A stretch of DNA of 34,157 bases from Lachnospiraceae bacterium. GTDB taxonomy: Bacteria; Bacillota; Clostridia; Lachnospirales; Lachnospiraceae. The position numbers and the translations under genes were made by a program. Shown piece by piece: positions 1 to 8,333 of this stretch. The notes beneath the pieces were generated by a model. It did no database searches. It saw only the letters and a program-made list of their open reading frames with translations, and was not told the DNA's origin. Positions within the stretch are counted from its first letter, which is position 1, and every line of letters starts with the position of its first letter. The stretch spans positions 1 to 34,157 of the forward strand of contig JAJBTX010000015.1 in the NCBI GenBank assembly GCA_020860645.1, written 5' to 3'.

Positions 1-13
1 CTCTTATTGTTTT

Positions 14-1216
14 CTACAGATCCTCCACCACCTGAAAGATGTAAAATTTAAGATAATATGACTGCTCTGCGGCCCAGAGAATCGGGTGGTCGCAGGCCTG
101 TGTGCGGAACTCGACCTGGCGCAGGCGCCTGTGGGCGGCGCGGGCGGCTTCGCCCAGGGTCTTCGCGAAGAGCTCCGGATCCATGAAGTGGGAGCAGGAG
201 CAGGTAGCGAGGAAGCCGCCGTCCTTCACGAGACGCATGCCGCGCAGGTTGATCTCGCGGTAGCCCCTGACCGCGTTCTTGATGGAACTGCGGGATTTGG
301 TGAAGGCGGGCGGGTCGAGAATCACGATGTCGTAGCGCTCGCCGCGTCGCTCCAGTTCGGGAAGCAGTTCAAATACATCAGCACACTGAAAAGATACACG
401 ATCCTCCACGCCGTTCAGGCGTGCGTTTTCCCGCGCCTGCGCGCAGCCCAGCTCCGAGGCGTCCACACCGAGCACGCTTGTGGCTCCGCCGACTGCCGCA
501 TTCAGCGCGAAGGAGCCCGTGTGCGTGAAGCAGTCGAGCACCTTTTTGTCCTTGCAGAGATGCCGGATAGCGAGACGATTGTATTTCTGGTCAAGGAAAT
601 AGCCGGTCTTCTGGCCGTCCTGTACGTCCACCAGGAAGCGCACGCCATTTTCCACGATCTCTACCTTTGTGTCGAAGGGCTCTCCGATGAAGCCCTTGAA
701 GCGCTCCATGCCCTCCTGCTCGCGCACCTTCGCGTCGCTGCGCTCGTAGACGCCGCGGATGGCGACGCCGTCCTCGAGCAGCACCTTTTTCAGAATGTCC
801 AGAATGCGCGGCTTCAGCCGGTCGATGCCGAGCGCGAGCGATTCCACGACGAGCACGTCTGAAAATTTGTCAACCACCAGGCCGGGCAGAAAATCCGCCT
901 CCCCAAAGATTACGCGGCAGCAGCCGGTGTCGGTCGTGGCCTTGCGGTACTCCCAGGCGTCGCGCACACGCCGTTCCAGGAAAGTGTCGTCGATGACATG
1001 CTCGCGCTTTCTCGCCAGCAGACGCACCCGGATTTTGGAATGTCGGTTCAGAAAGCCGTATCCCAGAAAATAGCCGTCGAAATCGTGCACCTCCACGATA
1101 TCCCCGTCTTCGAAGTGTCCCGCGACGCTCTCGATCTCGTTATCGTAAATCCATGCGCCGCCCGCCTTGGCGGTGCGTCCTTCCCCTTTTTTCAGCGTTA
1201 CAATCGTGTGGTACAT
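14..1216 (-). CDS. Class I SAM-dependent rRNA methyltransferase (RlmI/YccW-like, PUA domain + methyltransferase)
   Basis: 400 aa ORF; N-terminal PUA-like region, 'VLDCFTHTGSFALNAA' SAM motif and 'DIVILDPPAFTKS' catalytic motif typical of RlmI/RlmK-type enzymes. Confidence 0.9.
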   Translation of the reverse strand: MYHTIVTLKKGEGRTAKAGGAWIYDNEIESVAGHFEDGDIVEVHDFDGYFLGYGFLNRHSKIRVRLLARKREHVIDDTFLERRVRDAWEYRKATTDTGCCRVIFGEADFLPGLVVDKFSDVLVVESLALGIDRLKPRILDILKKVLLEDGVAIRGVYERSDAKVREQEGMERFKGFIGEPFDTKVEIVENGVRFLVDVQDGQKTGYFLDQKYNRLAIRHLCKDKKVLDCFTHTGSFALNAAVGGATSVLGVDASELGCAQARENARLNGVEDRVSFQCADVFELLPELERRGERYDIVILDPPAFTKSRSSIKNAVRGYREINLRGMRLVKDGGFLATCSCSHFMDPELFAKTLGEAARAAHRRLRQVEFRTQACDHPILWAAEQSYYLKFYIFQVVEDL

Positions 1217-1367
1217 GATGCGCCTCCTGATTAGTAAAGAATCTTTGCATTACCTGGACATTTTGTCTGGTTGTTTCCCTGACGGTACAGGTCTGAAGCT
1301 TCCGATGAGCCTGAATCTTTGTCAAGTGTAGCTTTTGCGGGAAAATCTGTCAAGCGTTCGCAGGAAG

Positions 1368-1397
1368 GTATAAGGCCCTGAAAATCCGGTCATACTT
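1368..1397 (+). promoter_or_regulatory. Candidate sigma-G (forespore) promoter: GTATA-N18-CATACTT
   Basis: GTATA 1368-1372, 18-nt spacer, CATACTT 1391-1397; compare sigma-G consensus GnATR-N18-CATnnTA; lies ~30 nt upstream of the SASP ORF. Confidence 0.55.
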
Positions 1398-1428
1398 CCT
1401 GTAGAAAAAGGAAAAGGAGCAGATGACC

Positions 1429-1614
1429 ATGGATTTTGAAAAACTGGAATCGAACGACCGGATGAAATATGAAATTGCCGAGGAGCTGGGTCTGCTGGAA
1501 AAAGTGCGGGAGGGCGGCTGGAAAGCACTGTCCGCGCGGGAGACCGGGCGCATCGGAGGGATATTGAGCCGCAGAAAGAAAGCGTTGGAAACGGACGCAA
1601 CGTCTTCGAAATAA
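1429..1614 (+). CDS. Alpha/beta-type small acid-soluble spore protein (SspF-like)
   Basis: 'DRMKYEIAEELGLLEKVREGGWKALSARETGRIGG' matches the SASP pattern (MKYEIA-ELG ... ARE-G-IGG); the GGW segment resembles SspF. Start 1429 preferred over 1423 because of RBS 'aaaggag' spacing. Confidence 0.8.
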   Translation: MDFEKLESNDRMKYEIAEELGLLEKVREGGWKALSARETGRIGGILSRRKKALETDATSSK

Positions 1615-1738
1615 TTTTTTCCTGCCTGTATTGCCCGGCTATTTACGAAATCCGCAATTTGCAAGGCTGTGTACTGGCACGAAAAAGGGGAAGCCGGAAT
1701 AGGCTGTAAGAAGAGAAAAACAGCCGGAGGAGTATGCA

Positions 1739-3424
1739 GTGGACAGCCAGAAGGCCGAAAATGAGCTGAACCTGGCGCTCGACGTGACCGGGCAGGAGCG
1801 GGAGCGCGCGCTTGGCTTAAGCGAGGGTTACGACCCGGAGGAGCAGACTTGGGAGCTGATCGTGAAATATTCCGGGAGTGCAAAGCGGCTGCGTGAGCTG
1901 GCGGAGCAGACGACGGAGCTTTCCGGCGGCTACGCGGTGCTGGTCGTGCGCGCGTCGAAACTGACCGCGCTGGAGGAACTGCCGGAGGTCGAATACATTG
2001 AGAAACCGCGGCGACTGTACTTCGCGCAGACGGAGGGGAAGCGGGCTTCCTGTATGAGTGCCGCGCAGCGCGCGCCGCTGAACCTCACCGGGCGGGGCGT
2101 GATTGTCGCCGTACTGGACTCCGGCGTCGACTGCCGTCATCCGGAATTTCGGAGGGCGGACGGGACGAGCCGGCTCCTGGCGCTCTGGGATCAGACGGGC
2201 GAGGGACCGCCGCCGGAGGGATTCCATATAGGAACTGAATATACGCGGGAGGAGCTGAACGAGGCGCTGCGGACGGGCGCGCCGCTTCCCGGCGACGCAA
2301 GCGGCCACGGTACCGGCGTACTCTCGATCGCTGCCGGAAATCAGGGCGTGGCCTGCGAGAGCGAGCTGCTGGTCGTGAAGCTGGGGACCGCGCGTGAGAA
2401 TGGCTTTCCACGGACGACAGAGCTGATGCAGGGCGTGGAGTATACGCTGCGCAGGGCGCGGGAGTACGGGCTGCCTTTGGCCGTGAACCTGAGCTTTGGC
2501 AATTCCTACGGTTCGCACACAGGACAGAGTCTTCTCGAAACCTGGCTGAATGCGGCGGGCAGGCAGGGCAGGACGGTGATCTGCGCGGGGAGTGGAAATG
2601 AGGGCGCGCGCGCCGGGCACGCGGCGGGAAATCTGCGGGATGCGAAAGAACAGAGAGTGGAAATTTCCATTGCGGACTACGAACCGTCGCTGAATCTGCA
2701 GATCTGGAAGAATTATGCGGACCGTCTCGATATTTATCTCGTGCACCCGCGGGGGCAGACGGCGGGGCCGCTGCATGAGAGTCCTCCGGCGCAGCGGTAT
2801 CTTCTGGGAGAGACGGAGCTCTTGATTTACTATGGAGAACCGCGCCCATACAGCGTGGAACAGGAAATTTTCGTGGAATGGATTGCGAAGGGAAGCTATA
2901 TCGACGCCGGGATCTGGAGTCTGCGTCTCGTCCCGCGAAAGATTGTGGATGGGAACTGGCAGATGTGGCTGCCGTCCGGCGAGGCAGTCGGGAGCGCGAC
3001 GCGATTCCTCGCGCCCACACCGGAAAATACGCTCACGATTCCTTCGACGGCTTCAGGCCTCATCACGGTCGGAGCCTACGACGACCGGACGGACGCGATC
3101 GCTGATTTTTCCGGCAGAGGAATGGCAGGCAGCGGCCTGCAGAAACCGGATCTGGTCGCACCGGGCGTGGAGATCACAGCAGCCGCGCCGGGCGGCACAT
3201 ACCAGAGCCATTCCGGAACCTCGTTCGCAACGCCTTTTGTTACCGGGGCAGCGGCGCTTCTCATGCAATATGGCGTCGTGGATGGTCGCGACGCGTTTCT
3301 CTACGGGGAAAAGGTGAAAGCGTATCTGAGGCGCGGCGCCCGTCCGCTGCCTGCTTTTTCTGATTATCCGAATACAGCGGCGGGCTATGGAAAACTGTGC
3401 GTGGAGGACAGTCTGGATCTATGA
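1739..3424 (+). CDS. S8 family (subtilisin-like) serine peptidase, Csp germination-protease-like
   Basis: GTG start after 'ccggagg'; triad motifs DSGVDCRHPEF, SGHGTGV, SGTSFATPFVTGAAALL all present; large insertion between the His and Ser blocks as in clostridial Csp proteins. Confidence 0.85.
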   Translation: MDSQKAENELNLALDVTGQERERALGLSEGYDPEEQTWELIVKYSGSAKRLRELAEQTTELSGGYAVLVVRASKLTALEELPEVEYIEKPRRLYFAQTEGKRASCMSAAQRAPLNLTGRGVIVAVLDSGVDCRHPEFRRADGTSRLLALWDQTGEGPPPEGFHIGTEYTREELNEALRTGAPLPGDASGHGTGVLSIAAGNQGVACESELLVVKLGTARENGFPRTTELMQGVEYTLRRAREYGLPLAVNLSFGNSYGSHTGQSLLETWLNAAGRQGRTVICAGSGNEGARAGHAAGNLRDAKEQRVEISIADYEPSLNLQIWKNYADRLDIYLVHPRGQTAGPLHESPPAQRYLLGETELLIYYGEPRPYSVEQEIFVEWIAKGSYIDAGIWSLRLVPRKIVDGNWQMWLPSGEAVGSATRFLAPTPENTLTIPSTASGLITVGAYDDRTDAIADFSGRGMAGSGLQKPDLVAPGVEITAAAPGGTYQSHSGTSFATPFVTGAAALLMQYGVVDGRDAFLYGEKVKAYLRRGARPLPAFSDYPNTAAGYGKLCVEDSLDL

Positions 3425-4426
3425 GAGAGTGATGGTGATCGTGACGACGGCGTAGTCGGCAACCCCATATTCCACGCCCACCGCGATCTGCCCGGACAGA
3501 TGCAGTTCCTGCATCGCGTCCGACACGGCGCCAAGAACGAGATTCATTTTGTCCTCCGCCTGTTCCGCGGTGGCGTCACAGACGATCTGGAACTGATAGG
3601 TTCCGCCGGAGAGATAAGCCTGAACGGCGGAAGGAATCTCCTCATCGGAAGAGACGAAGCAGTACGGTTCCTCCAGATAAGGCTCGATGCTTAAGAGACG
3701 ATTGCTCTCTAAATAGCGTGTGTCGGAGCAGACATGTCGGTCCTCCGGCCCCTCAGCGAAATGCGTATCCTCGATGGAACTGTCCGGCACGAGAAAATAG
3801 TCGTAGATAATATTGGAGCCGTCTGTGACGAGCTCGTCGTTTACGAGCGGGTCGTCCCAGGTGACATCCACATTGAACCAGGCGCTGTCCACGCGGACCT
3901 GGTTCCAGGCGTGGGACAATACGGAAGTTCCGTCGTTGGCGCTTCCATAGACCATGAGACTCTCGATCCCGACCTGCTCACACAGGTAATTGAAGGCTCT
4001 TGCGTAGCCCTCGCAGACTGCGGAATGCAGAAGCAGCGCGCCCTCGGCGGTGTAAGCTGTCTCCGGCAGGGTGTCCGCGTAGAGATTTTCATAGTCGTAG
4101 TCCACGTTATACACGAGATAGTCGTGAATCGCCTTGACTGTCTCGTATTCGGACATGTCGGACGAGAGAATGGATGCGGCGATGGTCTCCATCTCGGGCG
4201 AGGACTCTTCGGAGTCCTCCGGGGCTGTTTCCATACTTTCTGGTTCCGGTTCCTCGACGGACGCTTCTGCGTCCTCTGACTCCGTCTGGTCAGAAACCCT
4301 TCGTTCCTGCGTCTCCTCTGTCTGCGTGTCGTTTCCCAGCATGCGCTGCACATATTCGGTAATGTCTGAAAGTCCGCAGCCGGTCAGCAGCAGGGCTGCG
4401 GCGAGTAAAATCATTAATCTCTTCAT
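3419..4426 (-). CDS. Transglutaminase-like domain lipoprotein
   Basis: MKRLMILLAAALLLTGCG signal/lipobox; acidic linker; 'SAVCEGYARAFNYLCEQVGIES...SHAWNQVRVDSAWFNVDVTWDDP' Cys-His-Asp core. Confidence 0.85.
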   Translation of the reverse strand: MKRLMILLAAALLLTGCGLSDITEYVQRMLGNDTQTEETQERRVSDQTESEDAEASVEEPEPESMETAPEDSEESSPEMETIAASILSSDMSEYETVKAIHDYLVYNVDYDYENLYADTLPETAYTAEGALLLHSAVCEGYARAFNYLCEQVGIESLMVYGSANDGTSVLSHAWNQVRVDSAWFNVDVTWDDPLVNDELVTDGSNIIYDYFLVPDSSIEDTHFAEGPEDRHVCSDTRYLESNRLLSIEPYLEEPYCFVSSDEEIPSAVQAYLSGGTYQFQIVCDATAEQAEDKMNLVLGAVSDAMQELHLSGQIAVGVEYGVADYAVVTITITLS

Positions 4427-4596
4427 ATCAACAGTATAAGGAAGAAAAGCATTTCCCGCAAGGAAAACTTGCGGAACTTTCAAAGCTGCGGTATCATGAA
4501 TCTATCAGTTCAGAGCAGCAGCAAAAAGAAAAGGAAGCTTTTGCAGGTTTATCTGCAAAAAGCAGCAAAAAGAAAAGATCACAGGAGGAACAGACT

Positions 4597-4965
4597 ATGA
4601 ACATCATTGCAACAGAAAAAGCCCCCGGGGCGATCGGCCCCTATTCGCAGGGATTTGAAGTAAACGGCCTGATTTTCAGCTCGGGTCAGATTCCGGTAGA
4701 CCCGGCTACGGGAAACATCCCGGAGGGTATCGCGGCGCAGGCGGAGCAGAGCTGCAAGAATGTCGGCGCGATTCTTGAAGCTGCGGGAAGCGGCTATAAT
4801 AAGGTAGTCAAGACGACCTGCTTCCTGGCGGACATCGCGGATTTCGCCGTTTTCAACGAAGTTTACGCGAAATATTTTATCTCCAAACCGGCCCGTAGCT
4901 GCGTGGCGGTACGTGATCTCCCCAAAGGAGTGCTCTGCGAGATAGAAGCGATCGCGGTGAAGTAG
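4597..4965 (+). CDS. ridA: RidA family reactive enamine/imine deaminase
   Basis: 'APGAIGPYSQGFEVNGLIFSSGQIPVDPATG...NVGAILEAAGSGYNKVVKTTCFLADIADFAVFNEVYAKYF' RidA/YjgF signature; RBS 'aggagg'. Confidence 0.95.
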   Translation: MNIIATEKAPGAIGPYSQGFEVNGLIFSSGQIPVDPATGNIPEGIAAQAEQSCKNVGAILEAAGSGYNKVVKTTCFLADIADFAVFNEVYAKYFISKPARSCVAVRDLPKGVLCEIEAIAVK

Positions 4966-4966
4966 G

Positions 4967-5956
4967 TTATCTCACTTCATTCGGCGAGCTGTCGCCACGC
5001 TCGAAGCTGCGTATATTTTCCAGCGTCGTCCGGGCGATGGCCGACAGTGCTTCCCGCGTGAAAAAGCCCTGGTGTGACGTGATCATCACGTTCGGGAAGG
5101 AGAGGAGCCTGGCGGTGACGGAGTGCTCCAGGATCTCATCGGAGCGGTCCTCGAAGACGTTCGGCCCCTCCTCCTCGTAGACGTCGAGTCCCACGCCAAA
5201 GAACTTGTGCGCGCGGATGCCCTCGACCAGGTCGTCGGTCTTTACCAGCGCGCCGCGGGAGGTGTTCACGAGGATCACACCGTCTTTCATCTTCCGGATG
5301 CTTTCCGTGTTGACCATATGGTAGGTGCTGTCCGTGAGCGGGCAGTGCAGGGAGATGAGATCGCTCGCGGCCAGCAGCTCGTCGAGCGCTACATAGGTCG
5401 TGAAATCCATAAGCTCCGGATTCTGGTACACATCATAGGCAATGACCTTCATGCCGAAGCCATGGCAGATTCTCGCCATAGCTGCGCCGATTTTTCCTGT
5501 GCCGACGATGCCTGCGGTTTTCCGGTAGAAATTGATGCCCATCAGGGCGCTGAGGCTGAAATCATTTTCCCGTACCTTCACATAGGCCTTGTGGAGGTGG
5601 CGGTTTACGCCCAGCGCGAGCGCCATCGCGTGTTCGGCGACTGCCTCGGGAGAGTAGCCCGGGACGCGGAAGATACGGATGCCGCAGTGTGCGGCCGCGG
5701 CGAGATTTACATTGTTGAAACCGGCGCAGCGCAGGAGTATCAGCTTTACATTGCAGCTGTGCAGCACTTCGATCGTCTCGCGGCTGATGTCCGCGTTGAC
5801 GAAGGCGCAGACGGCGTCGTAGCCCTGCGCGAGTCTGGCGGTGACGGGCGCGAGCTCCGTCTTCAGAAATTTCACTTCGATATCCGGATGGGTGGCAAGC
5901 TCCCTTGTGAAGGATTCACGGTCATAGTTTTTTGTGTCAAAGAAAAGAATCTTCAT
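4967..5956 (-). CDS. D-isomer-specific 2-hydroxyacid dehydrogenase (D-lactate dehydrogenase-like)
   Basis: GTGKIGAAMARICHGFGMKVIAYD NAD-binding motif; 'GVILVNTSRGALVKTDDLVEGI'; 'NVMITSHQGFFTREAL'. Confidence 0.92.
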   Translation of the reverse strand: MKILFFDTKNYDRESFTRELATHPDIEVKFLKTELAPVTARLAQGYDAVCAFVNADISRETIEVLHSCNVKLILLRCAGFNNVNLAAAAHCGIRIFRVPGYSPEAVAEHAMALALGVNRHLHKAYVKVRENDFSLSALMGINFYRKTAGIVGTGKIGAAMARICHGFGMKVIAYDVYQNPELMDFTTYVALDELLAASDLISLHCPLTDSTYHMVNTESIRKMKDGVILVNTSRGALVKTDDLVEGIRAHKFFGVGLDVYEEEGPNVFEDRSDEILEHSVTARLLSFPNVMITSHQGFFTREALSAIARTTLENIRSFERGDSSPNEVR

Positions 5957-6193
5957 ATCTTTCCATACTCCTTTCCATTCATGGAACAGTGTTCCCGAAA
6001 GGAAGTTTTTTATGGCTTTTCCATATAAAAAAATTGTGGTAACATATAAAAAGTTACGAATGGCCGCGATGTGTACGGCATACTCTGAAGAATTCGGCGC
6101 GCAGTTGGTAGCCTGAAGAGTTTAAATACTCTGAACAGGTTTCTGCATGTAGGGGTATGTAAGTCCTGGACGGATCAGGAGGAGGGCGAAGCC

Positions 6194-7606
6194 ATGTCGA
6201 GGAAAAAACAGCAGAGGCGTATGTTTCTGACCGCATTTCTGGCGGCGCTGGGAGCGCTGCTTCTGTTGCTTGCGGCCTGGTTCCTTTTCTTTGGCGGGAC
6301 GAAGGAGGAAGCCGTCGCGGAAGAGATGGAAATGCAGGAAGAAGAGGAAGAGACGGACCCGCAGACACTTGTCGAGGCGGAAGAAGGCGCGGAGACGGCG
6401 ATCAGCACCGTGAAGGAGATCGCCAGCGAGACGGACGAGATCACGGTGGGTATCGACGTGTCCGGGTATCAGGGGACGATCGACTGGGAACAGGTCGCGG
6501 CCTCCGGCGTTGATTTTGCCATGGTGCGCGTGGGCTACCGCACGCTGAGCGGCGGGGAGATCGCCGAGGACGCCTGCGCCCGCTATAATCTGCAGGAAGC
6601 GGCGGCAAACGGCATTCAGCTCGGCGCTTATTTCTTCTCGACCGCGGTGACGGAGGAGGAAGCAAGGGAGGAAGCTGAGTGGACGGCGGAGCTCCTGGCC
6701 GGTTACCCGATCACCTATCCGGTGGCCTACAACTGCGAGGGCTTTCAGAACGGGTCGAGCAGGCAGGCAGGGCTGAGCGTGGAGGAGCGCTCGGACCTCG
6801 CCGTCGTATTTCTGGATGAAATCGAGGAGCAGGGCTATACGGGCATGTTCTACGCGGCGCGCAATGAGCTTGCGGACAATCTGCTCTGGCAGACGGACGA
6901 GCTTGAACTGAAATACCGCATCTGGGTGGCGCAGTATTCTTCCTACACGACGGAGGTGCCGGACTATGACGGGGAATATGTGATGTGGCAGTACACGAAC
7001 ATGGGCTCCGTGCCGGGGATCGACGGTTATGTGGATCTCGATATCGCGTATTTTGGCTACAGTGAGTCCGCGGCTGCGCAGGATGAGAGTGCGGCGGAGT
7101 ATGTTGAGGCGGACCCGGAGGTTGGCGTGGATTTTGAGGAAGTGGACGAGCAGGTGACGGCGAAGGACGTGACGAACCTGCGCAGTACGATGGACCAGAC
7201 TGACAGCAGCAATATTGTGGCGCAGCTGCAGAACGGCGAGGTGGCAACGCGCACCGGAAAGGGTAATAACGGCTGGTCGCGTCTTACATATAATGGGGAG
7301 ACGCTCTATGCGGTGTCCAGCTACCTGACGACCGATCTCAGCTATACGCCGATATCGGAGGAAGAGGACGACGACGGCTTTAAGACGAAGTTTACGACGG
7401 TCAGCGAGTACGTGACGGCGAAGGATGTGACGAACCTCCGCAACCGCCCGAGTGTCGAGGAACCCTCGGAGGTTATCGTGCAGCTTTATAATGGAGAGGT
7501 GATCGTCCGCACGGGCGTCTCTGATGTGGGCTGGTCCAGAGTAGAATATAACGGGCAGACGCTGTATTGTATCAGCAGCTATCTGCAGGTGACAGAGCAG
7601 GAGTAA
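6194..7606 (+). CDS. Membrane-anchored GH25 (lysozyme-like) protein with two C-terminal bacterial SH3 domains
   Basis: N-terminal TM helix; 'GIDVSGYQGTIDWEQVAASGVDFAMVRVGYR' GH25 start; two repeats beginning 'YVTAKDVTNLR'. Confidence 0.88.
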   Translation: MSRKKQQRRMFLTAFLAALGALLLLLAAWFLFFGGTKEEAVAEEMEMQEEEEETDPQTLVEAEEGAETAISTVKEIASETDEITVGIDVSGYQGTIDWEQVAASGVDFAMVRVGYRTLSGGEIAEDACARYNLQEAAANGIQLGAYFFSTAVTEEEAREEAEWTAELLAGYPITYPVAYNCEGFQNGSSRQAGLSVEERSDLAVVFLDEIEEQGYTGMFYAARNELADNLLWQTDELELKYRIWVAQYSSYTTEVPDYDGEYVMWQYTNMGSVPGIDGYVDLDIAYFGYSESAAAQDESAAEYVEADPEVGVDFEEVDEQVTAKDVTNLRSTMDQTDSSNIVAQLQNGEVATRTGKGNNGWSRLTYNGETLYAVSSYLTTDLSYTPISEEEDDDGFKTKFTTVSEYVTAKDVTNLRNRPSVEEPSEVIVQLYNGEVIVRTGVSDVGWSRVEYNGQTLYCISSYLQVTEQE

Positions 7607-8328
7607 TGGTTATGAAAGGTTTGGGAACGATTATCAATGTGATTGCGGTGCTCGCGGGAGGCGGCATCGGCCTGGTCGTGCGCGGCGGCATGAAGCAGCG
7701 CTATCAGGATATTATGATGCAGGCGCTCGGCATGGCGACGATCTTTGTCGGCATCGTGGGCGCGCTGCAGGGCATGCTGACCATAGAGGACGGAGGCCTC
7801 GGCTCACAGGGGACGCTGCTGCTCGTGCTGTCGCTGACGCTCGGCGGCCTTGTCGGAGAATTTCTGAATATTGAGGAAAAGCTGGAGCAGTTCGGGGAAT
7901 GGCTGAAGCGAAAGGTGCACGCGGAGCAGAATGCACGCTTTGTGGAGGCCTTCGTGACGACCTCGCTCGTGGTCTGCGTAGGCGCGATGGCGATCGTCGG
8001 CGCGCTCGAGGACGGCCTGAATGGCGACGCGAGCATGCTGATCATCAAGTCGGCGCTGGACTTCGCGATCGTGATTGTCTTCGCCTCGACGCTCGGCGTC
8101 GGCAGCCTCTTCTCCGCGATTCCGATCGCGATCTGGGAGGGCGGCATCACGCTGGCCGCGACGCTGATCGCCCCATTCTTAAGCGATGCGCTGATCACGG
8201 ATCTGTCCGCGGTTGGCTCGGTGCTGATCTTCGGCGTGGGCGTAAACCTGCTCTTTGACCGGAAAATCAGGGTGGGCAACCTGCTGCCCGCCCTGTTAGG
8301 ACCGGTTCTGTACCACATCCTACTATAA
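7606..8328 (+). CDS. DUF554 family membrane protein
   Basis: 'GLGTIINVIAVLAGGGIGLVVRGGMKQRYQDIMMQALGMATIFVGI' and the rest of the family pattern; start overlaps the upstream stop (TAATG). Confidence 0.9.
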   Translation: MVMKGLGTIINVIAVLAGGGIGLVVRGGMKQRYQDIMMQALGMATIFVGIVGALQGMLTIEDGGLGSQGTLLLVLSLTLGGLVGEFLNIEEKLEQFGEWLKRKVHAEQNARFVEAFVTTSLVVCVGAMAIVGALEDGLNGDASMLIIKSALDFAIVIVFASTLGVGSLFSAIPIAIWEGGITLAATLIAPFLSDALITDLSAVGSVLIFGVGVNLLFDRKIRVGNLLPALLGPVLYHILL

Positions 8329-8333
8329 AAGTC

